Source: Gremmenia infestans (taxonomy: Eukaryota > Ascomycota > Leotiomycetes > Helotiales > Hamatocanthoscyphaceae). Taken from it: a DNA stretch of 64,000 bases. This document shows positions 34,201 to 45,620 of the stretch, piece by piece. Location: assembly GCA_032629725.1 (NCBI GenBank), contig JAFEVB010000037.1:372001-436000 (forward strand). The letters run 5' to 3'. How positions within the stretch are numbered: position 1 is the first letter of the stretch; each line of letters starts with the position of its first letter. Both the position numbers and the translations under genes were made by a program. Below the pieces are notes generated by a model. It searched no databases and was not told the origin of the DNA. It worked only from the letters and a program-made list of their open reading frames with translations.

Positions 34201-36175
34201 ATCATCGATGTTCAAGGGGGCCACATGAACGGTACATCGTAGTACCTGAGCTTTGCCCCCTCTGCAGTTCATGACCCCTCATTCAAATCGACACATTCTT
34301 ATTTCTATTCTCGGATATCTCTACACAATTTATATATTTTAGCCATCGATGGCGCAGGCAACCTCAATTTTGGGAAGGGAATTGCTTAGTCCATTAAGCC
34401 ATTCTCAGCGGGCGTCAAGGATAGGAGGGAGGGCATGGACTGCGCATGGATATAGGCATGGACATGGGCATACTTGATTTTGTTTCTCGCTTTCACATGT
34501 ATAATTACTGTCCACTCTCATTTGACGAACTATCGCTGGGACTAGAGGCGAAATATGGGTTTGAGATCAGATGGTTGGTGTGGATTATTTTTCCATTCGT
34601 CTCAACGGGGGTATACGTCCTTTTTGATATCGAACATCTACCCACCACGAACCCGCAGAATTAAGTATGAAACATTGAGCACATTAATAGACTACCAATG
34701 AGAATAAAAAGCCTCAAATATACTTTACGCCTTGTCCCTCTCTCCTAACTTTCGAAACTTTTCCTGTGGATCAAACGCTGATAAAAAAAGGCCTCGGCAC
34801 TCACTCAAAGTCCAGCCGATCACACGTTTCGTTTGCCAAAACGAGAGAGGCAACGGCAACTTAAAGATTCCATACAGCAACAGTCAACCATCTTTTCTTG
34901 GTATTCCAAAATTGTATTGGTGTATGTGTGTGCAACAGTGTAGTACGCGATTTCCAGATACTTTTAGCCCATCCTACAAGTAATAGGTGAGAACAGCCAG
35001 CCAGCCAGCCGCAAGAACGCAAAAACGCCAAAGCACCTGCATGCATACATGCATGTCATACCTACTGTATCGTACTGTACGTGCTAAACGCATCGCATCT
35101 ACTGTATCTGCAGCATCTTGTTACTGTACTGCGAGATCACATACAGGCTACATATATCACCGGTACTGCAACCCCAACTGAGTGGGTGCCGATGCATCTA
35201 TCTCGTCTTGGACTCGCGTTCAGTTTCCTAATAAACAAATAGCAGGACCAATCAATCAGTCAATCAGTTTATATTACTAGCTCTAGCTCTAGCCTATAAG
35301 TAGTACTTACTGTGAAGAAAGAAAGAGTGGAAGCGGAAGTGCAAGTGGAGCACCAGGAGTAGCATTCGGCAATCGGTGGACTACTGTGTGTTTGACAGCG
35401 GGTAGATCTCCTGGGAAAGTTGTGATTTGCGATTTGCGATGGCCATGCGATTCAGCATTCATCCGGAGTAGGGTCGCACAGGTGATAGGCCCGGGTCATG
35501 GCTCCACAAGAGGAGAGGCCGAGTTATAGACATGGGGTTTGGCTTATGCATTCACTGTACTGGAAGTTATGTTTCGTGATAGGGACCTTGTACTATACTA
35601 TAAGTTTTATAGTATAAGTTAAGGAAGTTGTGGCTTGTTCATACGCACCTTTTACTACTGTATTCTCGAGGTAGAGGTGGCGGTGCGTGATATCATGAAG
35701 TGGTTTGAATTATATTTTCATATAGTAGGTTATTATAATCGTATGGACTATTTATGGAGTTATTACTGTAATTGGTTTTACTATTTCTACTCCGTGTTCC
35801 GTGGTTGAATTGAGTATTGGAGAAGAACGACTTAACTTAGTTGGGTAAACCGAATAAACGATCCGAGCACAACGAACGAAACATGCGCAACTTTGCAAGG
35901 CTTATCTTCAGCCCCTGAAAAGATACCAGACCATAGGATCACGTCATGCTAAGCTGATGCAGGGAAAACAGATTCAAACACTGAAAGTGCTCGCTCGTTC
36001 TCCAGCTTGGACTGTGGATGGGAGCTAGAAGGTGGGGTCAGGGGTCAAAGGTTTCTTGCGAGTCCAAGAAGGGATTCAATAATGTAAGCAGAGAGGCTTA
36101 CGGCTGTTTTGCTGGTGACCAATAGGCTGTTGTATATTCGATGAGTAGTTTTTTAAGAACTGTTACGGCTGTTTC
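31251..36175. other. Gene-poor region of about 4.9 kb
   Basis: The longest stretch without a supported gene. Open frames at 32242-32523 and 32997-33629 (plus) and 33472-33759 (minus) have no recognisable motifs, and no plausible exon chain was found. Base composition is mixed, with AT-rich pieces at about 32100-32160 and 35580-35790 and a more GC-rich piece near 33540-33760. A 10-bp inverted repeat lies at 35594-35616. It may contain non-coding transcripts; nothing in the sequence proves that. Confidence 0.4.
35594..35616. repeat. AT-rich inverted repeat (10-bp stem, 3-nt loop)
   Basis: TATACTATAA, GTT, TTATAGTATA. Perfect hairpin in AT-rich intergenic DNA. Confidence 0.7.
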
Positions 36176-37870
36176 TCAAAGGCTTGATTGTGGCGCCCCG
36201 TCAGCGGTACCACTTTCTCTTCTTTTCATCTCCCTTGCCTCCTCATTGCCTCTCTTCCACATGGCGATTCTCTTCAAGTGAGCGTTGTCAAAATTGTCCC
36301 TCCACCATTTCTCAAACTTTGGTAAAGGCCGTCCCTTACCATCTCGTGGCTCCCCGGCCATTTTCCTAACCACCTCGAAATACTCCTCGAAATCAGGGTA
36401 TAATGCAGTGAACGGCACGCCGTCGCCCTTGTATGCAATTCTATCCTCTTCCCACTTGACCTGTTCACTCACAGGAGGGAGAGTAATTCGACCTGCCAGA
36501 AACCTTGCTGCTAGGACAGCTTGCCATTCAAAGACCTTGAAAGTGAAACCGGCAGCTACAGCCCCAACAAACACGATGGTTGGATCTTCTCGCCAGAAGA
36601 CATGCTGATAGAGGTTTGGAAGACGGTTATTCCGGATGGTGGCATCAAGTTCGGGTAAGAATGGAAGCGTCCATGTATAGCCAGTTCCAAATATTATATA
36701 ATCAACATCTTCAAGCTTGGTGCCGTCTTCAAAGAAGATGGTCCTTTCATTCGTCCCGGGGTTGGATTCAACGCGGGATATTGATGGGCGACGCACTATA
36801 TTTGGGTGTTGAAAAGCGCTGCCGAAGAACTGGGAGTTAGCTTGAATTTGGAGGGTTTTTTTGAGGAATAATGGGTAACAAATTAGGAACTACAAAGCAC
36901 GTAGCAAGAGTAGAGGCAAGCAGCATGTTCCCGAAACATGTCAAAATAAGAAGTGACCCACAAATCAAAGAAGTAAGGATGATATCTGCCTCGAACTACA
37001 GAATACAGAGGCGTCTCCGTATAGTCAGCGAGGGTCCAGGAGATATCAGCTCCACTAATGCTTGCGCCGACCACAACTACTCTTTTCCCACGGTATGTTT
37101 CGGGATTTCGCCATGCTTTGCTATGCAGTACACTGCCCGGAAAATCCGTGGCAAACTTGGCTAGCCCTGGAGTGTGGGGTATCATCGGGACGTGATAATG
37201 ACCATTTGCAACGAGTACAGCATCGAAAGATTCCTGCCACCATCTGTCTTCTTTCCCATTTTCGAGTGGCTGTCTCAAAGTAAGGGTCCATTGGCCAGTT
37301 TCAGAACTCTTGGAAACAAGTTCCACCGTAGTGTTATAGGTCACCAGGTCTTGGTATCCACGGCGATTTACTAGACTTTGGAGGTAACCTTCCACAGCTT
37401 TCCAGTGTCGAAAAGGCGAATCTGGCCCATGTCTTTTTATATTGAGAGCACTTCGTTCTTCAGGGAAAGGCTCTTGCGAAAATGACATTGCATGGGCCTC
37501 GATATTCGTTTCTAGAGTAGGATATATTGATGTCTCGGAGAAGCGAACCTGAGTATTCTTGGGAGTCGTTGCAGCCTTCCCGTTGAGAACCTCTTGCGGG
37601 ATTGGCAAGGCATCATCCGGCCGCCTCTCGGCAATTTTCTTTAGATCTGGTAGCTGTTGGACATGATCCGCGGGGTCTTCGATCCTAGTATATATTAGAG
37701 GTTGTTGAAAGAGGTTTCTCGGGGCATGATACTAACCAACAGCCTCCAGCCGCTTCTCTCCTTTCGAAAACACGGATGTGATCGAATGCCTGTTCTTGAG
37801 CCAATGCATCAATTGAGATTATGCCTGCCGGTCCGGCTCCAATGATGGCGACCGACTTGATGGGGGCCAT
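36176..37870 (-). CDS. Flavin-containing monooxygenase (FMO-like)
   Basis: Three exons on the minus strand, 37870-37737, 37684-36962 and 36818-36176, give 499 aa. FAD/NADPH-dependent monooxygenases of this type oxygenate N, S or carbonyl substrates. The FAD motif VAIIGAGPAG is at about 7-16, then FERREAAGGCW. The FMO-identifying sequence FPGSVLHSKAW lies at about 226-236, just before the NADPH motif VVVVGASISG (247-256). FGTGYTW follows later, the usual F/L-A-T-G-Y element. I chose the third-exon acceptor at GGCAG (giving FDFAFQHPNI) rather than CCCAG 11 bases upstream, because only it keeps frame with the strong GTGGGT donor. No biosynthetic cluster surrounds it, so it may be a stand-alone detoxification or sulfur-metabolism enzyme; the substrate is unknown. 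Confidence 0.9.
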
Positions 37871-38954
37871 TGTTGCGACGAGGATAAGATTATTAGATCA
37901 GGGAGGAGCACTTGTCCTGCGGAACAATCATTTTATTTATATCCTGCCGGGTTTTGAAGTCCTCTACTACTCCGGGGTAGTAATCATTCCATTTGCACAA
38001 TAGATTATCTAGATAGGTAGGGATAAGTACTCTAGATGATATGGCGCCATCGGTGCTCATCTGCATCTATGTGCACCTAGTCGCTAGATTCGGCAGAGTG
38101 GGCGGGGCCATACCAGGAGGGGGTGGTGGTAGTGGGCCATCATTTCGAGGGGTGGATGTATAACATCCTATGCTACTTCTCTGAAGATACTGTAAATAGA
38201 GCAGACGAGGTAGAGTAAAAGCCGCTATGATATGAGTAATCATCAGACCTTTAGAACAACAGAAGTCCTAAGCTGAGCAGAATTGAGTAGCTCCATTACA
38301 AACCATAGCAAAATCCTAAAGATACAAGCCCTTTCTAATGTTACTACGAGTAAACAAAGTCCGGATGCCATACAAGAGCAAGAGCTGACTATATTACATA
38401 CGGACGTTCAAAAGCCTTTTCCAGCTTTGCCCTTAGTATTCTTATCCCACCTCCCTAGTTGAAGACATCAAAACTCTCAAAGCGCGCCCAGCCTTGTGTA
38501 CCTGGGTACTTATAAGTTCCACATAAGGTAGTTGTAGCCGCTAGAAGGGGTCCAGGAAGTTCTCCAATGTTGTAAGCTCTTACTTTCTAGGCTTTGTTGG
38601 GTAATCACAACTCGATCTATTTCCTAGAAATATGAGGATTCAAGCATCCAAAGACATGTTATCCAAATTGTGAAAGTTTCCGCCTCAAACATTGCGTTGC
38701 TGCTTTGATTGACGCGTTCTGTACGTGTTGATATTTATCCACTTCCGGCATGGTTCGCCTCGCTTGTGATGCAACTCGGAATCACGTCTCCTCATGCAGA
38801 CGCGACTTACAGCACATATCCCGGAATTCCATTTCTTTACATCACCACCCAAGTTTCACCTACAATAACTGTTATCAGCGCAGATATTCCAAGCTATTCT
38901 TCTGTACAGAATTACACCATTAAACGTATTGGTATATTATGAATATCCGCCACT
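37871..38954. promoter_or_regulatory. Divergent intergenic region FMO / YOX1-like gene
   Basis: About 1.1 kb holding both promoters. ACGCGT occurs at 38712-38717 and ACGCG again at about 38800, upstream of the homeodomain gene. No gene recognised. Confidence 0.45.
38712..38717. promoter_or_regulatory. MluI cell-cycle box-like site upstream of YOX1-like gene
   Basis: A full ACGCGT lies 238 bp upstream of the start codon, and ACGCGA about 155 bp upstream. In fission yeast, yox1 is itself an MBF target that feeds back on MBF. A 6-bp site is expected by chance about once per 4 kb, so this is suggestive only. Confidence 0.35.
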
Positions 38955-40970
38955 ATGACTGACGCGACTTTACCACCACCCCGCTCTTCCTCGGTGCGCT
39001 CTACTTCTGAAGGAAGAGAACGTTCGGATTCGAGTCAAAGCCGCGAGGAGTTCGAATTGTCCATGGAACAGAGTTCCGATCCTGCAAGTGGAGAAGGAAC
39101 GTCGGGCGAGTCGGAGAGTAGGGCAGAGAACAAGCAGAGGCGGAAGAGGACGAGGTATGTTTTACATATTGCTTCTTCGGTGCAGGTCTTGTGCTGCCAT
39201 ATATCGCCAGATGATTTCTGTCTAGGCTGGATTATTATATAAACTAGAAATGGCTAACGCTCTATCATAGCCCCTCAGATCAAGCAATCCTCGAAGCGGA
39301 GTATAAATTAAACCCGAAACCCAGCAAGGCAGCGCGCGCGGAAATCGTGGAGAAGGTTACTTTAAATGAGAAAGAAGTTCAGGTGAGATATTCATTATTG
39401 GGGTGGTCTCGGTTGCGACGCGTCTCTCTCATCGGTACCGCGACTAATATCTCATACAGATATGGTTCCAAAATAGGCGGCAAATAAACAGACGGAAATC
39501 ACGCCCACTTCTGCCACACGAGATCGCAGCCTTTGGACTCAGAGGTATGGCTGCACTGTCGTCTGATCCTGCGCCAATTGAGGAATCTCCCAGTAGCCAG
39601 ACGATGGTTGGGGCAGGACCGAGCTCGCAGCAAGAAGCTGTATTCAGCAGCCAAGAAGATATTGGGAGTTCCCAGGAGGTCGAAGCGATGGAGACACACA
39701 AGGAGAAACGCGACGATCTAGTGAATGTTTTGGAAGAAGTCGTGGAGAAGACGCAATCATTACCCACCTTGGACGCGGCATCAGACGTCAATGCCACAAT
39801 AGTCGATTCCAGTCCAGAATTCAGCTCGTGCTCGGCCTCGGAGAGTGTCACCAAGTCATTCTCTTCAACTCCTGGATACTTGGCCAATCGTTGGAATAAC
39901 ATGAATAGCTCTTTTTCGACCCCTATCTCGTCACAAACCCCCATATTTCTAACTCCTCCGATGTAAGCAAATCTATAATTGGTACATTTCAATGACTAAC
40001 GAGTGCCTGCAGTGTTAATACAATGCAGCCAGCATCATGTCCTGAACGAATTTCTGCTTCTGGAAGTTCAGCACGATCCCCTCAGATGAGAATTTCATTG
40101 TCACTTGACGGCAAGGCAGAATTGATCTCAGATGACCTATCACCACCTCGGGCAATCCCGCCACGACCAACTTCTTCCGCAGGCGCCTATTTACCACAGA
40201 AGCGAATGAGAACTCTCCAACGAAGCCAAAGTGCCCTTCCATTTGGTTCCCTGCCTAGGCAATCTATCCCGGGTGCTCCTTTCCCTCGTCTACCTACTGG
40301 CCGCTCACGAGATGCACGGTCCTGGGAATTCTGTTGCGATACTGAAAGTCGTGACGAATTGACGACTTTCGCTGAGAACGAGTCCAATGGATCAGCCGTG
40401 GCCGCGATCAGTCTTCTGCGCTCCACCAGCAATGCAGCACTCAAGCCGAATAATAACAAGCGCAATGCACCTGCTACGAAGCTTGATTCTAACAATCAGC
40501 ATGGCAAGAAGCTAAAATTAGGAAGAGCACAGTCAAGCTTGGCAAGGCTACAGAATCCTCTACCGTCTTCGAAAGACGTCGAGAAGGATCATGGCAGTAC
40601 TGGCAAAGATGGTTCGACCCTTTCACCATCTGGAGACTCGGATAAGGAGAACTGGATGCCCAATGATGCCCACGGAAATCCTCGTCGTCGACCACTGCCC
40701 TCCGCTCCTCGCACAGACAAGCAGCTTGGCTCGAGAGCGATTCTTGGAGATAATCATAACGTTGTCAGTCATGCCGTGGACTTCGGCGGTCGCAACCGCA
40801 GGCGCAAGGCTAAAGATGTTGGATCCAGCATCTTCGAAGATAAGGAGAATGGTGGCAAGGGCGATGAGGCTGTTGAGAAGTTCATGCGGGGTGAGATTAG
40901 TCCGAGCAAAAAAGGTGATCTGGATTGTGTTCAGGGACTGCTGTCATTGAGTCAGGGCAATTGGCGATGA
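38955..40970 (+). CDS. Homeodomain transcription factor, YOX1-like
   Basis: Exons 38955-39154, 39271-39382, 39460-39962 and 40013-40970 give 590 aa. A Ser/Glu-rich N-terminus leads to a homeodomain at about residues 61-120: RRKRTSPSDQAILEAEYKLN, PKPSKAARAEIVEKVTLNEK and EVQIWFQNRRQINRRKSRPL. Helix 3 has the canonical WFQNRR with Gln50 and Asn51. The domain is split by two introns, one exactly before IWFQNRR. The remaining 470 residues are Ser/Pro-rich, with several basic clusters and an SPSKKGD element near the C-terminus, and are probably disordered. Fungal homeodomain proteins with this start (KRTSPSDQAILE...) are usually annotated as Yox1/Yhp1-like, cell-cycle repressors in yeasts. Orthology is likely but not proven here. 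Confidence 0.87.
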
Positions 40971-42054
40971 TTGATTAAGTTGGTATACGAATTGAAGCGG
41001 CATGGGTATGGTGTTTGGTGTTTGGTGTTTGGTTCACTTTATGGGGTTCTTAATTGGCGCACTTTCCTGTCGATATTTTTGCATACCTAGGTAGCTAGGA
41101 TAACACCAGTATGATGAATACGATGTATGAATCAAAAACCTGAATGGTTGTGCCTTGTCTACAGGACCAATTACCTGGGACTACAAAATTAATGCTCCTA
41201 TTGGGGATGGAGTGAGGCCAAAGCAGAGAGGGCTAAGGGGCACCAGCATTCTTTGGGTATATGCAATTGTTGACTTTAACAGGAGCCTAGAAATCAGATT
41301 CTGGGTATCGTCAATTCTCTAGACTACTGTGCTGCAGTGCAGCATTCTTGCCGTAGAAGGTGGTGAGGGTGATAGAACTCTGTGTTATAACTGACTTAGA
41401 TTGAAGATTCTGACTTCAACTTGGGTCGGATGCTGAGAGTGTTTGCATCGCTCCTGCCCCCCCGTGAGTCAACAAAACAACCAGCGCTAGAGACTCGCCC
41501 CAACCTATTCACCTCGAGGTAGAACACCCAGTTGTAAGTTGAAACCAAATTTATATATTTCTCCAACTCTCCACCACATTCTTAAAATGCGACCAACTCG
41601 CAGAGATAAGAAGCTCCACTGGAGGAAGACGGCTGGCTTTGATGCCTTCAATGTAAGTTCTCTGCACCATGGACTAGCGAGGAACATTTCAGGATGCCAG
41701 GCCAAATGTTTGACTTCAAGTCGTCAATGAATGTGATTGAAGCCCCAGGCATGTCAAAGTCGCCTCCTTCATTCCTTGCCCCCAATTTGGGCGTTGCGGT
41801 CTCTTATGCCACGTCTTCTTGTATCTCGCTTTCGAAGGTCACAAATCTGATTCTTGTGAATAGGACCAGCCGATCCGTCGGATCGAAGGGGAAGGGGAGA
41901 AGCAGGGCAAGTACATGTACAATTCTGTCATTTGCAACGCGATTGCACCAGAAACAGGTATTCACGTAAGCGTCGCCTTCTCTTTGTGCTAACTATTTGA
42001 TTTCTGTGGGAAGCCACCTAACTTCGCTTTCATTGTGCTAATTACTCTGAATAG
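40971..42054. other. Region between YOX1-like gene and F-box-like gene
   Basis: About 1.1 kb: 3' flank of the homeodomain gene and upstream part of the next gene. A possible first exon begins at 41587 (reads MRPTRRDKKLHWRKTAGF, then a GTAAGT donor), and a frame at 41694-41969 might supply a second, but I could not join them convincingly. Confidence 0.35.
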
Positions 42055-42942
42055 TCCTTGGAATGGGCTCAAGCAATCGCCCCTCAAACCAGCACCCTCT
42101 TCAACAGACTGCCATACGAGATTCGAGTTAAAATATGGGAGGTTTTAATCAAAGACTTCAACGATCCTACATTGAACATTAGGCCCCAAAAGTCAGGACA
42201 GAAATTCAAGGGATTCCTTGCTCGAGGTGCGTATATGCGTTTAATGTTTGGTTTCCAGCTACCGTGGAACTAATTCTGCCATAGACACGGGAAGCCTGTA
42301 TCGCATTTGCCGACAGGCATATATAGATACTTGTGGATCTGGGCTATTGTACAAGTTGGCGTCATTTCATTTCCCAAATCCAAATGCCATGATGAACGTA
42401 AGTCAAACCTATCTCATATCATATTCATTTTATCGTCCTTGGACCCAATATTAAGAGAATCTTGACATGAGTATTCAACCTCGTGAGTTTTTCAAAACAC
42501 CATGCATAGGTCTAACTCGAAGCAGTATGTCTGCGTTATAAATCCGATTCACAAAGACGCCATCCGTACTATCAGCTTGGTGTTCGAATTGACCCACCTC
42601 CGGACCAGGCTTGCGCCCATGATTGCCTTCGAAACCCTGTCCTCAATGAAGGGCCTCAAAAGTCTCGCGATAAAGATCACAATAGACGTTTCATTACTCG
42701 ATCCGACTCCGGATCAGCACAGAAGACCCTTTGGGCGATCCACACAGCGTACCTTTGACTATATCAGGAAGTACCAAGGATGGGCTATGATTAAGGACCT
42801 ACAGGAGTTTACCTTAAGCATAAATGTAGATAGTCAAGAAAGAGGGCACCCTGATGGTGCTAGGTGCGAGGCTCTTGCGAAGGAAATTCGAGATGCTGTG
42901 TTGGGAAACAAATCGAAATCCATTACAGGTGGAAGTATGTAA
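42055..42942 (+). CDS. Uncharacterised fungal protein, F-box-like start (N-terminus incomplete)
   Basis: Exons 42055-42226, 42285-42397 and 42526-42942 read through in one frame (233 codons). The first reads LEWAQAIAPQTSTLFNRLPY, EIRVKIWEVLIKDF; the LPYEIRVKIWE pattern is the common opening of large fungal families of F-box-like or DUF7730-type proteins. The second has SLYRICRQAYIDTCGSG. The third begins YVCVINPIHKDAIRTISL, a usual continuation, and ends SITGGSM. No start codon suits the first exon, so at least one 5' exon is missing; a candidate is at 41587. Function unknown. The family expands rapidly in filamentous fungi and pseudogenes are frequent, so this could also be a decaying copy. 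Confidence 0.55.
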
Positions 42943-43748
42943 ATAAGGGGAGGGAATGGACATCTTTCGGTCGGAAAAGCCACGCACGCATACACGCATA
43001 CACGCAACACCTAGTTGCAGATTAATAGAATCAGCGAACAGCATACCATATGAAAAGACTCCCCAATATCTTCTTAATTTGTGAAGACTGCCAACGAGGA
43101 GTGAGGAGTGGAAGCTTTCCTACAACTCAAAATTCGCCTATACATGACCAATCCCCACGCACCCAGGCCTCCAAGGCCCAGAAGCATATCTATCTGACAC
43201 TCCAAGATATCAGCCACAAGCCTGGGAATCTGAAAACCTTTATAGTCTTAAAAATTCTCAAGACGATACACATAAACGTACGGCCCGCGCATGACCCCTC
43301 CTTCGCGAAACTCCGATATCTCTCTACCTCCATATGTAACAACACACACAACGCAAATAGCAAGCAACGATGCCCTTTTACTTCCCCTCGATCATAGGAA
43401 AAAATATCACGCACAGGCAGCTGGCAGCAAAGCGTTGGCATACACAGTCGTCAAGCAAGGAAGGTAAAGGCCCCCACTTGAGGCAGAGGTTATATCGGCC
43501 GGGCGCGAAGTACGAGTACAGGAAACGACATGAAGATAGAAAACAAACTACGCAAGTTATCATGCAGATGAATGGAAGTAAGTTTGAACCAGCAAAAATG
43601 CCAGGTAATTATATCTGCATTCATAATCATCATCTTTTAAAGCAGTCTTACTCTATAGTCCAGAAAATATTCCATCCCTTCACATACGCCGAACCCCGAA
43701 ATCAAGAGTGTGTGTATGACCAGCATTAGAAGATAAGAAAGCTCCTCA
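42943..43748. other. Convergent intergenic region
   Basis: About 0.8 kb between the F-box-like gene and the NAD kinase gene. Open frames here lack recognisable features. Confidence 0.5.
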
Positions 43749-45620
43749 CTACATCCCGAGCATGCTCATCTGCCTCTTTAAAGGAGACGCACTACTACTA
43801 CTCTCCTCACTCCCATAGCAAGCAGAATCAGTGTCGATATCCCACTCAACCTCTTCTTCCTTATTCTCCTCCGCTCCATCCCAGCCCTTCTGCATCGCGC
43901 CCCGAGTATTCCATCGCAGCTGTCGGGACACGCTGTCGAACCACTCGGTGCCGGAGCGCACGACGGTCGGAAACGGGTACTGGGATGCAGCGATGGTGAC
44001 ATGGTCGCCTTGCTTGAGCTCGACGCGGCCTTTGCCGTCAAAGGAGCAGTAGGCCGTCGCGCGGGAGTTGCGCGGGATGGAGACGCGCAACAGCATGGTG
44101 TCAGAGAGGACCATGGGGCGGAAGGAGAGCGTGTGTGGGCAGATGGGGGTGAGCAGGATGGCGGGGATGTCGGGGTGGACGAGTGAGCCCCCTGCGGAGA
44201 GGGAATATGCTGTTGAGCCGGTAGGAGTGGAGAATATGCATCCGTCTGCCTGGACGATGGTGAGGAGCTCGTTGTCACCATATAGCTCCAGGTTTGAGAC
44301 GTAGGGAGATGGTCCGCGGTCGATGACGAGTTCGTTGAGAACCTCGAATTGCTCGCCTTCTTCCATGTCTTGTCCTGCCCCGTCCCTATAGACGGTGCAC
44401 GTGAAACGCATGCGCAAGTTGACGCGCATACCTTCCTCCCCCATGATCTTGTTCAGGTGCTCTTTGAATCGGTCATATTCAAAGTTGGTCAAGAACCCCA
44501 AACTGCCTAGGCTGAATGATAAAATCGGGGGAACGATACGTTGAAACAGCCACGATGTAAAGAGTACGGTTCCATCCCCGCCAAGTGTCAGAACCAAATC
44601 AAACTTTTCCGGCTGACTCCAGCAAAGATCTGGAGTCCAATACTTTAAAAGATGTTGGAAACGTGGTTGTTCCTCTAGTAATTTGGAAGCACCAAAGCGT
44701 TTCGAGTTGCGAAGTTTGGCATCAACATAAACATTTACACCGAGATCAGAACCATATCTCGGGGTGCTCATCAGCCAAGTAGCAAGATCTCTGGTGAGGT
44801 TGACCAGTTGATTGTCTCTAGCTTTTGTGACAATCATGACATTGCGAACTGCTCGTTTGATTGGACGGCGTTGCAGCTGCTTGGAGACTTCCCGAACACC
44901 AGTGGCTGTCTGCATGAGACGCGAATGGGACATCCATTCATCTTCTTTTATTTCCTCCAGCACTTTATCGATGTTGACAGCATCGTCGAATCGTTGATGG
45001 TAGAAACAAGGTGATTGTAACGCAGTGAAGCGAGGGGTTGAAGGGGTCCCGTTCCTTCCTGCGAGATCCGACAATGCTGCTGAGAGCTTTTGGGATGTCG
45101 CTGTTCCAGGACGGTTGTCCTGGCCCTGCGAAGAAACCATGCCGGACAAGGAAGATGCTAAGGACAGGTTGTTTTGATTGTGGTTTCTACCTGCCGAAGC
45201 CAACGCTTTCATAATAGTCTGCCGTGGAATCGATTCGACAGATAATGCGTTTTTGCGGTGGCTGTGGAACTTTTGTGCCGCCCGAGTTGCGAACGCCGGA
45301 GATGAAGGTAAGGAAGCGGAATCGTTGGGAGAGTTCTGGCCTACTGTTGTAGCAGCAGAGAAGGAAGACTCGGCAGGATCATTGTCGATTTCGCCGTAGG
45401 TATCTGTGTTTAAGGGACCAAGTTGCTGGGCGTATTCGCGGAGGAGGGCATCTCCAATGTTCGGGGAGCGGTTCAAGCCATGTTCTTTTTTAGCTGAAGG
45501 TTGAGGCTTGAAGCCAGAATCTTGACAGGGAAAAGACTCGTCGATCTTGGTCAAGGCAGAGGGCGGCTTATTAATAGACAGTGCAGGGTGGATTGAAGTC
45601 GGAATTTGTAAGTCTGACAT
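43749..45620 (-). CDS. NAD kinase (ATP-NAD kinase, Utr1 type)
   Basis: One uninterrupted exon of 623 aa, the longest intronless enzyme gene here. NAD kinase phosphorylates NAD (some also NADH) to make NADP, the source of cellular NADPH. Residues 1 to about 250 are Ser-rich and disordered, as in other fungal Utr1-type kinases. The kinase core starts at RNVMIVTKARDNQLVNL. The nucleotide motif LTLGGDGTVLFTSWLFQ has GGDGT at 347-351. SLGSLGFLTNFEYD, RGPSPYVSNLELY and the conserved STPTGSTAYSLSAGG (464-478) follow, and then HTLSFRPMVLSD. No mitochondrial targeting sequence is evident, so a cytosolic enzyme is likely rather than the Pos5 form. The C-terminus is acidic, then Ser-rich (SSSSASPLKRQMSMLGM). 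Confidence 0.95.
   Translation of the reverse strand: MSDLQIPTSIHPALSINKPPSALTKIDESFPCQDSGFKPQPSAKKEHGLNRSPNIGDALLREYAQQLGPLNTDTYGEIDNDPAESSFSAATTVGQNSPNDSASLPSSPAFATRAAQKFHSHRKNALSVESIPRQTIMKALASAGRNHNQNNLSLASSLSGMVSSQGQDNRPGTATSQKLSAALSDLAGRNGTPSTPRFTALQSPCFYHQRFDDAVNIDKVLEEIKEDEWMSHSRLMQTATGVREVSKQLQRRPIKRAVRNVMIVTKARDNQLVNLTRDLATWLMSTPRYGSDLGVNVYVDAKLRNSKRFGASKLLEEQPRFQHLLKYWTPDLCWSQPEKFDLVLTLGGDGTVLFTSWLFQRIVPPILSFSLGSLGFLTNFEYDRFKEHLNKIMGEEGMRVNLRMRFTCTVYRDGAGQDMEEGEQFEVLNELVIDRGPSPYVSNLELYGDNELLTIVQADGCIFSTPTGSTAYSLSAGGSLVHPDIPAILLTPICPHTLSFRPMVLSDTMLLRVSIPRNSRATAYCSFDGKGRVELKQGDHVTIAASQYPFPTVVRSGTEWFDSVSRQLRWNTRGAMQKGWDGAEENKEEEVEWDIDTDSACYGSEESSSSASPLKRQMSMLGM

Noticed and set aside
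42814..43441. Open frames after the F-box-like gene
   Set aside because: Short, no motifs, on both strands; treated as 3' flanking DNA.
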